DNA of 64,000 bases from Adiantum capillus-veneris (GCA_014529385.2 CM043967.1:3376001-3440000), one strand, 5' to 3'; positions 39,951 to 52,265 are shown, numbered from the stretch's first letter. The notes: a model not told the origin generated them from the letters alone. Program-made: numbers and translations.

Positions 39951-40944
39951 ATGCATCGTTTGGAAGCGGAAAAGAGAGCATATTATGCATTTGAGAACAT
40001 GTGTAATGTGGGAAACATCAAGTGTTGGGTTCTCAAGAAGTATCTTTTTGATGCATTGGTGACACCGGTTCTTCTTTATGGAGTTGAAGTGTGGGGCGGG
40101 AGCATCTCAAAGTCTACTTGGAAAGAGTTTGAAAATGTCCAAAAGGTTTTCTTACAAACTTTCTCCAAATTAAGACACAAACACCATATATGCTCCTGCT
40201 TCTTGAGTCGGGATCTCTTCCAATTGAGGTTATGGCCATGGAAAGGGTTGTGGAGTACATGATAAAGATACATCAAAACCCCTCACATCGACTTCATACA
40301 ATTGCATGGGAAGCAAGCAAAAAAGTTCAAAGACGCATAAAAGCAAGATCTTGAGCACGGGATGGATGCAAGACATAAAGAAGTGGTTTGGTAGATGGGA
40401 TGCATTACACTTGCTACATGATGCTTCAATTGACTCCCAAGTGAATGAAGCTTTTCTACAATACCAATGTATTATGGCTTGGGAAAAATCAAGTGGGTCA
40501 CGCTTCATACATTACACCACCCATATTGCCCCTAACTACAAAACCATGTTCTTCGCTGAAAGAGGAAACCATACTCACACTTACATACTTGAGCCTTTTT
40601 CCTTGTCGATGATACGCACTATCGCAGCCATTCGGCTTAGCTCCCATTTCCTTCGATGCGAGATAGGGTGTTGGGGCAATGGTGAAGAGTCAAATTGACT
40701 GTGCACATTATACTCATTGCAAGTTCGCGAGTCTGAGTACCACACACTACTAGAGTACTCAGCTTTTGGTCACATCCGAACTTGCTTCTCTCACATTTTC
40801 AGCCATAAGTTAGACCTACACACTTTCCTCTCCCAGCCACAATGTGGGCTCTCCATTGCGACTCTCATCACCACAATTTTGAAGCATCAAGAGTCACTCA
40901 TCAGCCATACACATACTACATCACATGTAACTTTGGTCCCATAG
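39951..40944 (+). pseudogene. LINE ORF2 C-terminal region
   Basis: The frame at 39951-40262 (LEAEKRAYYAFENMCNVG, LVTPVLLYGVEVWGGSI) is the conserved post-RT region of ORF2. Around 40690-40800 a segment with Cys residues followed by ESEYHTLLEYSAFGHIR and CFSHIF looks like the decayed C-terminal zinc-knuckle region of plant LINEs. Several frameshifts. Confidence 0.65.
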
Positions 40945-40972
40945 GTCATGTTTGACCTTCCAGGATGATAAT

Positions 40973-40977
<5 letters not shown>

Positions 40978-41036
<59 letters not shown>
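40978..41036. repeat. (TC)n microsatellite at the LINE 3' end
   Basis: About 58 bases of pure TC start right after the aataaaa end of the LINE. Confidence 0.95.
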
Positions 41037-41038
<2 letters not shown>

Positions 41039-41046
41039 TCCTTTAG

Positions 41047-41417
41047 AAAGCTTCTGCCTCCGTAGTCTAGTGGTCCTCCACAGATGGCGAGTAGTCATAG
41101 CCGCTATAGCTTGCAGCCGGGGTACTCAAAAATGATCAATGGTGCTGATATGAAGCTACATCCTACAGCAAGGGCCTAAAACAATAATGTTTATGGTGAG
41201 TTAGTTAATGGCGCTAATCTTGCAGTAGTGAGAGTTGTTGAAGCTATGGCTCAGAGCTTAGGAACCAATGCTATGAGGCGAGGAGATGAGTTGCGATGCT
41301 AGGAGAGGAGATGCATGGTATGGAGCCTACTTAGAAAGAATGAGGATAAGGTGGCAAGTGAAGGGAGCATCTGCTACTACGAGCTCAACACGGGGGGGGG
41401 CAGGGAGGGAGGGGGGG

Positions 41418-41463
<46 letters not shown>

Positions 41464-41825
41464 AGGGATTTGTTGTGGCTTTTGGGCCGTTTGGACAAGA
41501 AATCCCCAGCAATTACGCGAGGTAAGGCCTAGGAGTAGTTAGTGGGCATATGCAGATCTCGAGCATTGCAAGCCAGAAGCTGCCGCTTGCACGGACTGGC
41601 AGTCCTTTACAAATGGCGGGAAACTGTAGCCATTACCGCCTGCTGTAGAGTTCGCAGATAATGGTGTTGTCAATAGGCAGCTACAGAAACAATAGCATTG
41701 ATGCTGAGTTGATTGATGGCACAGATATGGTGCTAATGAGAGCTACAGAAGCTATGGAGCAAAGCTATGAATACAAAACCCAGGAGTCGCTATGAGACGA
41801 GGGAATGAGTTGAGAGGTTATGCAC
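41047..41825. repeat. Two diverged direct copies, about 530 bp apart
   Basis: Segments 41047-41310 and 41575-41825 share aagct..., tcct..aca.atggcg, a tagcc..ta. phrase, and later gag(a/t)g...tgaagctatgg and ctatga(g)gcgagg/gacgagg..atgagttg. Copy 1 includes tagtctagtgg, which resembles a tRNA A box, but no convincing B box or fold was found. Between them lies a G run plus (GA)n (41392-41461). Confidence 0.45.
41392..41461. repeat. G-rich run followed by (GA)n
   Basis: Runs of 8-9 G separated by short spacers, then about 42 bases of GA. Confidence 0.9.
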
Positions 41826-41980
41826 CACACTACACAGTTGCACTGTTGGGTAAAGGCGTTGCGCCTTTGACTGGGGCCAGCGGACGTCCATTGTCTGTGT
41901 GTACACTTCCTTATTCTTTGTATACATAAGAATAAGGAGCAACTCACTTATACTTCCAAAGGTTGCTCCACCCACACCAT

Positions 41981-42917
41981 TGTTAGAAGCTGGACACACC
42001 CCACAACAGTAACTACTCGGAGGATTATTATTTTTTGTAATTATTCATTCATTGAGGAAAACTTGATTTTTCACCCTGTAATTATTGGGACTTACAGAAG
42101 TTTCCAGATTGTATCCCAGTTTTGATAGTTAGATTGAGTAGATGGTTGATTTTGGAACTTTAGGGTTTGAGAAATTGTAAGGTATATATACCACTTTTTG
42201 ACCTTAAATGAAACACCTTTTGTCATTTTAAAAACAAGTTTGAAGTCTGTGAGTGAGCGTACTGTGTACGAGAGAGGGAGTGTGGGCTTCATCTTGACGC
42301 TACGTGTGCTCCGGTGGTCGGAATCGAGTGCGAAGAAGTGCAGCGTGTTGCCCCCGACAAGAGCTACGCACCGATACCTACATTGCGCGCGTACGGTCCG
42401 GTTTTGCAAGCTCCTTCTACGAGCTTCATCGGGTGTTTGGGTGAGCATACGTTGTCCGATTTTGCATTGCAGCATATCCACGCGTTCACATTGAGTAGAA
42501 CTACACGTTAGGCACTTTAGATTTCGGAAACGAAGACCCGCAGATTTAGGCCAGACATCCTACGTGTTTCTGCACCAGGTGGTTTGGGTTGGGATTTTAG
42601 TTCATAGTCCTTAGGGAGAGCGACCTATTGGTATTAGTAGGGTCTCCTTCAAGTTCTATGTTTTTTTGAGATTGTTTGATCGGTGTTCGGCTCTAAAAAG
42701 CGTTGTAAGAAGTTTCCTCTTATGCACTCTTGAAGGCTGTGACTTAGACAATTGGTAGAGACCTCTGTAGGAATTAGTTAGGAGTCGGTCGAGTGTAGGT
42801 TGACACCTTATGCTTGCTTCCACGCGCCTGCGGGGGTCGAGCTTCATCCTTAGCTGACATTACATGTTAGGTGAGTTCTCGCTGTGCTGACGTCCGTCAC
42901 GGCGTATCCGTCCAACA
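41981..42917 (+). repeat. gypsy-2 5' LTR
   Basis: Starts TGTTAGAAGCTGG and ends TCCAACA, preceded by accat (candidate target duplication; its partner is lost with the end of the 3' LTR). It contains agacatcctacg at 42553, half of the palindrome found repeatedly in the interior. Confidence 0.92.
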
Positions 42918-42918
42918 T

Positions 42919-42937
42919 TGGCGCCGCTGCCGAGGAT
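42919..42937 (+). other. gypsy-2 primer-binding site, tRNA-Asp type
   Basis: tggcgccgctgccgaggat closely matches the complement of the 3' end of plant tRNA-Asp (tggcgccgttgccgggga), with two or three differences. tRNA-Asp primers are known from several plant gypsy lineages. Confidence 0.75.
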
Positions 42938-43467
42938 GAAAACCTTAGGTAGGTGACCAAGACTAATCCTTGAGGATTGGTATTTTTGGCTTGCCAAGAG
43001 TCTCGCTTTACATTTAGATAGGATCAGAGGGTGGAGGACTCTCTAGGTCTTAGAGGGAGTCTAGGAAGCGTGTGCCTGGCCTAGATCCTTCGACTTAAGT
43101 GGATTAGGTAGACCAAGATAGTTTTAGGTAGTAGTCGAGTTCTAGAGTAGGAGTTGGAGTGGTAGAACCGGTAAGAGGGGAGCTTGAGAGTTTGAGGAGG
43201 CCAAAAAGCAACCAAAAACACCATTATCACCATTTCACATGAAAATTAGGAGTAGAGTAAGTAGGACATCATGATTCAGGATCTAGAGAATTTCATGCAT
43301 GTACACTTGCTTGGTAAAGTCATTACAAGTTTGTAAAAGATGCAAAAAGACGCAAAAGTGTGTTTGAACGCCTAATTGAAGTCCAAAAGTTACTGTGAGT
43401 GTTTCTGATAGATCTACAGAGCATCAGGAGCATTACTGTCAGAATTTTTTTTTAATTTTAAGCCAGG

Positions 43468-43491
43468 AGACATCCTACGCATAGGATATCT
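43468..43491. repeat. Palindrome copy L1 (leader)
   Basis: Variant with CGCATAG at the centre and GATATCT at the right; two departures from perfect symmetry. Confidence 0.9.
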
Positions 43492-43910
43492 ACAGGCTAA
43501 TCTGGGAGGAATTTTGGGATTTTGAGTTGACCAGTGTGTTCAGAAGGTAGGGTTTACCCTAATTTCAACTGGAAAGTGGAAATTTGGCCATATCTTGACA
43601 GGATAAGTCCAGATAGACTGAAATTGCCAGACATCCTACCCAAATAGTGCCAAAACATTATTTTGAGACCAAAACCATAGGATGGCTGCATGAGCATGTC
43701 TTGCATGATATACTGAGTGACTGAAAGGGGTTTCACCTCATTTGGGTGAGAAAATTGGGTTTAAAGCGGACTTTAGAACTTTTGACTGAAAAAGGCAAGA
43801 ACAGCTGAAATTTGGGACTTTTGACATCCAAACCAAAATCTAAGCATACCACTGGGTTACTGACATCAAGGGGAAGCTGTGGGACAAGTCTGGGGTCAAA
43901 CAGGCCAAAA

Positions 43911-43934
43911 AGACGTCCTACGCGTAGGATGTCT
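43911..43934. repeat. Palindrome copy L2 (leader)
   Basis: Central TCCTACGCGTAGGA is perfect; one departure (gacg for gaca) in the left arm. Confidence 0.9.
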
Positions 43935-44300
43935 TCTGTGTGATTTTACACTCCAAACCTAATTTTGAGCATATCAAACTGATCAGCAACTCAAGGGGAG
44001 CATGTGTTTTGAATTTGAAGCCATTCTGATGAAAAAGACAGGATGTCTAAAGCAAGAAATTGAAGCCAGACTTTGACTTTGAGCATAGTAAGGTGTTATA
44101 TAGCCTAAGGCAAGCCTCCTAGTCAATTTTGGTCCAAATTGGAGTTGATTACACTGATCAATATCAACAACCGGCTGTCGAAACAGATTTCTGACTCATT
44201 GACCAGCTAATAGGTGTCCAAATCAAAAAGTAAAAGCAGCTGTAAGCTCAGCACAACAAGGGGAAACTACAGTGAAAAAATCCAGGCAAAACACAGCAGG

Positions 44301-44324
44301 AGACATCCTACGCGTAGGATGTCT
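44301..44324. repeat. Palindrome copy L3 (leader)
   Basis: Perfect 24-base palindrome, 14 bp before the solo LTR insertion. Confidence 0.95.
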
Positions 44325-44337
44325 ATTGGGGCAATAC

Positions 44338-45084
44338 TGTTAGGAAATAAGACGTAGCTAAATAGATTTTTGAGTAGATTACTTAATGGAGAGAGATAGA
44401 TTTCACACATAAGAGATTATAGAGTAGAGAGAGAGAGGGAGTACACACGATATACGTGGTTCACCCAATGTGGGCTACGTCCACGGGAAAGCAGCCACTC
44501 AATGGCTTTAAGCACTTCAAAGAAGAAGTAGTTTACAAAGGGATTAAACCCTTGATAGAGCTCCCGCCTTGCTTCACTCTCACCACCTCACACTCACCTT
44601 GTTGCATCAACTTCACACTATGAAATGTGTGTAGAAATGGCCTCCTTTTATAGGCCAAAAGGGCTGCCCTCTCTTATGAGAGACAGCCATGTGTAGCCGC
44701 CCTTGTGCGAATAAGTCCAAATCGGACCCTCCAATCCGCCCATGTGTGGCCGCCCTTGAGAAGACAAGTCCGCTTTTGAATTCGGCCATCGGCCATTGAA
44801 TTCGGCCACCGGCCATTGACTTTCGACCATCGGCCACCGGCCATTGACTTCCGACCACCGGCCATCGGCCATTGACTACCGGCCACCGGCCAACCGACTG
44901 GTTGTTTTCCGACCACTTTCCGACCGCCGTCCGATCATAATATTCCGGCGAAAAAAAAGTCTCGGGGGCCTCCGCCCCCGAGGCCTTTAAAGTTGCCTCT
45001 GATTCTTGTCCGTGAAAATTTTGGTTTCCGGTGAGTGATTTTCCTTCACGCACGATGGCTTCTCCTCATAATGGGGGCCTTACA
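44338..45084 (-). mobile_element. Solo LTR, probably Ty1/copia, inserted in gypsy-2
   Basis: A 747-bp block with TG...CA ends (tgttagg...cttaca). On the minus strand it has a TATA box (ctataaaagg, about 44650), then a leader with cccgtggacgtagcc and gaaccacgtatat, phrases typical of plant copia LTR R/U5 regions. The interior of an element is absent. Flanking 5-mers (aatac / aatgt) match only partly. A minisatellite of ggcca(t/c)cggccattga units lies at about 44780-44900; open frames there (RWPVVGS) are artefacts. Confidence 0.7.
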
Positions 45085-45556
45085 AATGTGCGCTTTTACC
45101 ACAGAAAATTACAAGGGTAAATCAGGCTCCATACTTAACAAATACTACAAAGGAAAATTTGACCTGGCATAGACAGTGAGATTCTATTTGGCTTAGGGGT
45201 TCCAGAATTTCTTTCAGAAGTGAATTTGGACCTTGTTGGCCCATTTGACGAAGCAAAGACTGAATTCAGACTTTTTCGTGTAAGTTGACCAACATCTGAG
45301 GGTATTACTGTTTCAGATTAGCAAACCTAATCCAGAACATCATCACTGTATAAAATACAGTAGTGGTTGAGATTAACTCTCCAGTTATACCAATCATTAC
45401 TAAGATAACCTCTAGCAGATAAATGCTTTCATTCAATTGCCGAAATTAAAACGCTTTTGTACAGGTATATTCAGCAACAAAGCAAGAAGTTGTGCAGAAA
45501 CTGACCCTTTGCCAGGTGAGTGGTTGGATTTGTGATAAATTGCATTGACAAGTTTG

Positions 45557-46495
45557 ATGAATTTAAGATCAGGAAGATACATTGTTAGAGACCAGAAGGT
45601 GGCAGGTGACCAAGGTAGCTTAGTGTCCACCGAAGAGAGTGTAACTCAGGCAAGGCTAGATCCGCTAGCACCGATTATTGAGGAAGGTAGTGATACTGAC
45701 ACTTCGTCAGACAAATCTTTCTTCATGATGGGTAGTCAACAGCCAGGAGGTTTCACCTATGATGGACCTGTGCGAGGAGGAAGCACCTCCCAAAATCCTT
45801 TGAATGATTCCAAGGTCACGGTGATCTTCTTAGAGGGAATAAACTCGAGAGGAGCCCTAGTCTATTCTGACTATCGAGGCCGCAAGTGCATTTGTATTGA
45901 AGAGAGGCCAGCTCAAAGATTGGAGATAATCCGAGTGTATGATGATGGAGATAGATTCCGAGACGAAAAGGGGAACCACTATTTAATAGTTAGTAACCCT
46001 GAAGATTACAACAGATATGGAGATAACGTGGTGAAAGGGAAAATGGTTTCAGAAACTCAAGAACCGCCACCAAACATTGATCGGCCTGGAGCTATTTTTA
46101 TGTATGATAACAAAACAACCAGGGTTCCAACTTATAACGAGAACGTGGGAATCTACAAACATGAGAGTGAGGGTATAGTCTCTTACTTTCGCAGCAAAGA
46201 ACCATACATAAACGAATTAAGAAAAGACAAGGTTCTTTACTTATTCTCTTATGAAACTGCTACGGGGAAGGGTATAGTTTTTGTTGATAGATACGGGTGA
46301 GAATACCAGCATATTCTCCCAGAGGAGGTAGAAAGGGCAACAGGCCCAGGAGCATCAGCATATGCCCCTGAGGAAGTGCCAAGAGCCACCTACACCCCGA
46401 GCAAGTCAACGAATCCTTTTTCAGATGAGTATGACGCTACCTCACATTCCCCCCGACCGCAAGCATTCAACGACCAAGACCAACCAGCAAACTAG
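45557..46495 (+). pseudogene. gypsy-2 ORF1 upstream of gag, unknown function
   Basis: The frame starts MNLRSGRYIV, runs 248 codons to a TGA at 46298, then continues in the same frame with EYQHILPEEVERATG to a TAG near 46492. About 312 codons in all. It contains acidic and Tyr-rich stretches (GDRFRDEKGNHYLIVSN, YDNKTTRVPTYNENVGIY) and no known domain. In Ogre-type elements an ORF of unknown function also precedes gag, so position supports the comparison; sequence similarity could not be tested. Confidence 0.55.
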
Positions 46496-46509
46496 CCATC
46501 ATTGCAGGC

Positions 46510-49398
46510 ATGGCTTCGGCAGAGTGCAACAATGGAACTAGATCGAAATCGAGATGGTTATCAAGCCGCATGAGGGCTCAGGGATTGCAAGAACCACCAC
46601 TCTATTCAAGGTATCAGGTAGAGAGTAAGCCAAAGACTCAAGGGTCAACAGAGCCTGGAGGACCACCCATAGAACGAGTTCGAAGAGAAGAACCACCTCC
46701 AGCAAGAACCGTTAGAAATTATGGCTTAGGAGCACCATTGGGAGAGGAACCAGCCTATTACAGAAGACCTGAGGAGGTAGATCGATTAGGACGGGGAGAT
46801 CCAATGATGAGGTTTGTAGACCATCGAAGAATTAGACCTTCTCAAGTGCAAAAATGGGTAAACAAGAAATACACAGGAAGCAGAGACCCATGAAATCATG
46901 TAGCAGCCTTTGTGCGTGTAATTAGAGCCGAAGAGGTGTTAGATTTTCTTACCCAATTTGCAGGTTTTGGACTAACCCTAGAGGATGATGCTGCCACTTG
47001 GTTTGACTCTGTAGAGCGTAGAGACTTTGAGTCGATGGAGGAAGTGTTTGACGAGTTTATCGAGGAATTCTCTCAAAGGGGAATAGCTCATAATACGGTC
47101 TCACAGATCCATAAATTCAAACAGAAAAATGGGGAATCTGTACGAAAGGCAGCCCTAAGACTAAAAATATATGTTAAGTTATGTCCTGTTGAAGAACTAC
47201 CAACTCAGTCCAGACTTATGATGATATTCATCCAAGGACTAAGGAATGCAGATCTCCAGAAAGATTTACATATTAAGAGGAGCACGACGTTGAATGAGTT
47301 GACCAAGGAGGCTCTTTACCTTGTGGACAATTGTGCGGTCTACAAAGAAGGGGAGTTCAAGGACCTTGATGACGATTCGTCTTCACAGCAAAGTGGAAGC
47401 AAGTCTTCTAAGACAGCACCGAAAGGAGAAGTAGCGGTAGACCAGGAGCAGCTCGTAGACGAAGTGCTAAAAAAGATCAACTTGTACGCTAAACCCCAGG
47501 CTAAACAGCCCAAGTGGTGTGCTATTGAAAAAAAATGGACAAACCATGGGACTGAGGAATGTTATTATAACAAGGGATATGTGAGAGAGAGACCTTACGC
47601 TCCCCAAGCTCCAGTAGCCTCCCCTCAAGTTCCACCGATGCCTAGATATCAAGCAGGCAACTTACCAGGACCTGTAGGTGTAGAAAGACCACAACCAGTG
47701 TTGGGACAACAACCACCCCTACCAGGATTACGACCAGTTGGTATAAGATACACACCAACAGTAACTGAATCAGAGGATAAGGCTTTGGTGCCTATGCATG
47801 CATATTATGAAGATCCCAATGGATATGCGGCAAACCCTGTCTATTATCCACCGGAAGAACCCTCGACACCAGAACCATGGAGCATGATAGGAAATGCAGG
47901 ACCACCAACTGTTGCACAGGCAGCAGGAGAAGGAAGATATAGCTTAGATGAACGAACATTGTTGTTCATAGCCAATGGAGGCATGGGCGGACAGAGACAT
48001 GCTTACCAACAAAGAGGAGCTCAAGGGGCACCTCAACAACCCAAGGGACCCTGTTACAAGTGCGGTGGAGACCATTGGCTGAGAGACTGTCCTCATGATG
48101 AAATCATTAGAATCAATGTGTATTGCCCAGAATGTGGAATTACTCATTTGATTCCCAATTGCCCTAAAAACCCGAGCAAAGGAGCAAAAATCACCTTGAA
48201 CATGTTAGAAACAGTACCTTCTAGTGGAGGATCGGAAAATGAAACAATCATACCTATTCAGGCGGTAACACAAGCCCAAGCTCAAAGAAGGACGAACGAA
48301 CCCATAGTTGAAGAGCCAAAAACCGATGCCCAAAGTTCAGAAACAAAAAATCAGAGAAGCACTTGGAAAGCTAGAAAGGCGCGTAGGAAAGCCACGAAGG
48401 AACGAGAGCAAACAACCCTATCCGAGGAGTTGAAACATACAAAGGACAGATTGGAGCGGTTAGAGGATCTAGCTAGCTTAAGCTCACACACCACAGCAAC
48501 CATAGCACCCAAGGAAATAGCAGAGCCCAAAAGTGCACGATCAGGAGGATCTGTACTGGCAGACAAGGTAAATGAGCAGTTGGATGCGCTTCTAAAATCT
48601 TATGAAGCTTGACTTAAAAAGAACCAAACCCAGGAGCAAAGGTGGATGACTTATCCATATGCAGAAATAGAAAAACAGAGGTTGGATATGTGTAAAAAGA
48701 TGATCGAGACGGCTCAATCATTGATGGAAGACCCGCTGGGTAAACCTGCAAATTGGCATGAGGCACCAGCTCCAACCCCTATCCAACCAACTTTAGAGAA
48801 ACATGTGGAAACGAAGGAAAGACTCACTAATGCCTATGAGTTCAGAGGAGAGCCTATCATAGTGCCAAATACCACGGATGGGACAAGTGACGGGTTCCAG
48901 CTTAAAATATTGGCAGAAATGGGTAAGGACTGTAACGGTCTATACGATCTGTGGAAGCAAATCCGTGAGGCCAACGAGGCTAATAGGATGAGTAACCACT
49001 TGAATAGCACGAGAAAAGAAAAGAATGTAACCTTACCTCCTATTGAAGAATTTGAGGCAAGGTTGCAAATGAACTTTGAGATACAGTCACAAGGGGGAGA
49101 CCAAGGATCAATTAGTTCAGGGCACAGCCAACCAGACTTGTTGAGAACTTTACCCTCTTACCTGGGAGAGTACAAAGCCAAGTCGGAGGTGAGAGCAATC
49201 CCATTTCAAAGACTTTCTTCTAACAAGGTGATGGATTCGCAAGGATTGATTGAGTTGTTATCCACCCCGGTGGCATGCACAATCACGCTAGAAGAACTCC
49301 TAAGGTTAAGGCCAAACATGTGGACCACAGTAGGAAAATGCCTAGAAAAATTTGGAGTGAGAGACCCCACCTTGAAGCTACAAGAAGGGATCAGATAG
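46510..49398 (+). pseudogene. gypsy-2 gag with two zinc knuckles
   Basis: Starts MASAECNNGTR. The frame is constant from 46510 to 49398 but crossed by TGA at 46891, TGA at 48610 and TAG at 49396. The retrotransposon gag domain is at about 46900-47350 (FLTQFAGFGLTLEDDAATWF, FIEEFSQRGIAHNTVSQI). Two knuckles of the form CX2CX3HX4C follow: CYKCGGDHWLRDC (about 48052) and CPECGITHLIPNC (about 48124), each one residue shorter than the usual CX2CX4HX4C. A charged coiled-coil-like stretch (48360-48480) comes next. The 48646-49398 part (PYAEIEKQRLDMCKKMIE...) links to the protease in the same frame. Confidence 0.8.
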
Positions 49399-49830
49399 TT
49401 GGACAGGCCTCAACTAAACAGTAGGCCAATACCATTGAATAAGGTTGGAGAATATTGCGAGGGAGAAGATGGAAACACCACGCTACTGGTAGAATTCCAA
49501 GGAGTAGTTTCCAAGGCTAGTCTTGACAGTGGAGCGGGAGTTGCTATCGCCACCAAGGAAATCTGGAAAAAATGGGGAAAACCTGCTTTGAGGGCTACCA
49601 GAATGAAACTGCAATTGGCAGATGGGTTCATGGAGAAGCCTCTAGGACTCTTAGAAAAAGTGATTGTCACTTCTTGCGGAATCGAATATGAGCATACATT
49701 TGCAATAGTCGATTTCGACAAAAAGAATAATTAAGAGATCATCTTGGGACGATCGTTCATGTGACAATTGAAGATGGTCCAAGATTGGGGTCATGAACAC
49801 ATATACCTCAGACATGGCGAGACAACAACT
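49399..49830 (+). pseudogene. gypsy-2 aspartic protease (first)
   Basis: Retropepsin active site SKASLDSGAGVAIATKEIW at about 49513-49570, followed by LADGFMEKPLGLLEKV, YEHTFAIVDF, then EIILGRSFM across a TAA (49732) and a TGA (49762). The catalytic DSG is intact. Same frame as gag. Confidence 0.85.
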
Positions 49831-50608
49831 AAAATACACCTGAAAGACCATAGTTACAAAGATGTGAACCAAACACCTGTGGAAGAGTTTGATTCGGCTA
49901 TAGTAGCACGATCGAAACTCCCAGCATGGTTAGGGCAACCAAAAGAGCTATGGATGTGCGGAGCTTCACATTGTGGAAGCTTAAGAAGAGAGGAATGCGT
50001 CTTACAAAGCGCAATTGAGGACAAGGAGTATATTCCGGAGCCTTTCCCTGAAGATGCCTTGGAACCTCTAGAATGGGAACACATACTAGCAACATTGGAT
50101 GTCTGTACCATTACCGACAGTCCAACAACAAAATTTTACGATAAGGATGGCTATGATGTGTTACCCTATTACATGGTAAGCGTTATACCAGAAAAGGAGA
50201 CGATAGAACCACCAGGACAAGAAGAGTTTTACAACTCCTCTGAACATTTAGAAGTAAATGATGATGCAGATAATGAGTGTTCAGACACCTCAAATAAGCG
50301 TGGGAATGAAACCAAGAATATCAAGTTTTATGATTTTGCTAATCAACACCCTAGATGCAAGAACTCTATAGGAGGAAACGAGCAGGAAACAAAGCGAGAG
50401 AGAACCTGATGCCCAGGATAAAAGGTAAAACTCACTATTTGATGCTTGTAAAAGCAGAGGATTGTGTAAAAGATCAAATATCAGGAAGATTCTCAAAAAA
50501 TCGAAAAGAAATAACGCGAGAGGAAATAAAACAGGTACGAAAATCTAAAACCAAAACAAAATCACAAAAATCTCAAAAATAAAAAAAAGAAACAACAAAA
50601 GACCAAGA

Positions 50609-52265
50609 GTGGACCAAACTGAGCGTAAACAGAAATACCAAGAACTGAAACGGTCTTTGAAAGAGATATGGACTACTGAAGAAGATGGTGATGGTAAAGG
50701 GGAGTCAGAAAATGGGAACATGAACGTACCATCACACTATCGGAAATTTACTATCCAGGATAGAAAAATCATCATAACACCACCAGTCAGGGAAAGAACC
50801 AACCAAGAATCTTACGATGGGCCTGAAAATGCAAAAAAGATAGAACTCGCAGAACCAGGTGAAAAGCCTCAGCCGGTCTATATAGCTAACGATTTAGAGC
50901 CCGAGGAGGAAGAACAACTAACACAACTTCTCAAGAAGTACAAAGATGTGTTCGCTTGGTCCTATAAAGACCTCAAAGGAGTCGATCCATTGATATGCCA
51001 ACATACAATTCCTTTGAAATCGGATGCAAAACCTAGCAAACAACGTCCTTATACATATAATGACACATTTGCTAAATGAATCAAAGAAGAGATTGATAAA
51101 CTGATGGAAGCCGAATCCATCTATGAAATCGAACATACACATTGGGTGTCACCCATTGTGGTAGTTCCCAAAAAGAATGGGAAACTACGAGTGTGTGTAA
51201 ACCTCAAGAAGGTGAATGCAGCAACCATAAGGGATAATTATCCCTTGCCAATCACAGAACATGTACTTGAGCGAGTGGCCGGGAAACGGGCTTATTCCTT
51301 TCTGGATGGTTTTCAGGATACAACCAACTGGCAATAGCGAGGGAGGATCAACACAAAACAGCGTTTTCCATAGAATGAGGGATTTATGCGTATCGAGTTA
51401 TGCCATTTGGCTTAACTAATGCCCCAGCCACGTTCCAAAGGTTAATGACTCACGCATTCAAGGAATACCTAAGAATATTCTTAGAAATTTACATGGATGA
51501 CCTGTGTGTACACTCTCTTCTACGAGAGGAACATATTGATCATTTGCAAAAGGTCTTTGAAAAACGTAGGACATATCGAATCTGTCTTAACCCAGAAAAG
51601 TGTGTATTCATGGTCAAACAAGGAAGAATCTTAGGACACATTGTCTCAAGGAATGGTATAACCACTAACCTAGACAAAGTCAAAGTCATTGTAGACCTAC
51701 CCAGGCCTACTAATGCGAAACAAGTGTAATCCTTCATGGGACACTGCGGATATTATCGAAGATTCATATACATGTATGCGGTTATCACACAACCTCTGTA
51801 TCGTTTGCTAGTCAATTTCGAGGGGACCGAGGAGTGTGAAACTTCATTCCAAAAGCTCAAGGAAAACCTTATATCAGCACCTGTACTAAAGGCACCAGAT
51901 TGGGACAAGATATTCCATGTGCACATTGATGCTTCAGCATATTCCATTGGAAGTATTCTGGCTCAACCTGGAGACGGAACAATGGATTTTCCGGTTTGCT
52001 TTGCGAGCCAACAGTTAAACAGTGCGGAAAAGAACTACACAACCACCAAGCAGGAAGGGTTAGGAATGATTTATCCTATAAAATTTTTTTGGCATTATTT
52101 GCTTGCAAACAAATTTGTGTTCTTCACAGATCATCAAGCTCTTTTGTACCTGGTAAATAAACCTTGCAATACAGGGAGAATCGTACGCTGGTTTACTATA
52201 TTTCTAGAATTCGACTTCACAGTGGTGGTCAAAAAGGGTAAAACCCATCTACGAGCGGATCATCT
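50609..52265 (+). pseudogene. gypsy-2 reverse transcriptase and RNase H
   Basis: RT: KYKDVFAWSYKDLKGVDP, QHTIPLKSDAKPSKQRPY, WVSPIVVVPKKNGKLRVCV, a break after RAYSFLDGF, VMPFGLTNAPATFQRLM, EIYMDDLCVHS (catalytic YMDD intact, about 51490) and LGHIVSRNGI. RNase H: SFMGHCGYYRRFI (after TAA at 51727), FHVHIDASAYSIGSILAQ, NSAEKNYTTTKQEGLGMIY, FFTDHQALLYLVNK and LRADHLSRI (to 52265). At least four stops or shifts. Confidence 0.9.

Larger units (their letters stand above)
32333..40975 (+). mobile_element. L1-type LINE, split by a copia insertion
   Basis: The part before the copia element holds an ORF1 remnant, an AP-type endonuclease and the first half of the RT. The part after it (from 39582) continues the RT in the middle of a motif, GVKQGCP before and LSPTLFGLCIDEL after. 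The C-terminal domain runs to about 40944. The element ends in gataataaaa at 40975, directly against a (TC)n tract. The coordinates include the 4.66-kb copia insertion. Frames are broken in many places. Confidence 0.85.
42938..44337 (+). other. gypsy-2 noncoding leader with three palindromes
   Basis: No coding sequence is visible. Three copies of a 24-base palindrome (core CATCCTACGCGTAGGATG or near variant) lie at 43468-43491, 43911-43934 and 44301-44324. Half-copies occur at about 43627 (agacatcctac) and 44040 (aggatgtct). Confidence 0.75.

Noticed and set aside
41060-41130. tRNA gene or tRNA-derived SINE
   Set aside because: An A-box-like tagtctagtgg is present, but no B box of the right spacing and no cloverleaf could be drawn.
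42092-42494. ORFs on both strands at 42.1-42.5 kb, repeated at 61.8-62.1 kb
   Set aside because: Both sets lie in the gypsy-2 LTRs and repeat because the LTRs repeat; no protein features.
44613-45053. 146-codon minus-strand ORF with RWPVVNGRWPVVGS repeats
   Set aside because: It is the translation of a ggccatcggccattga minisatellite inside the solo LTR.
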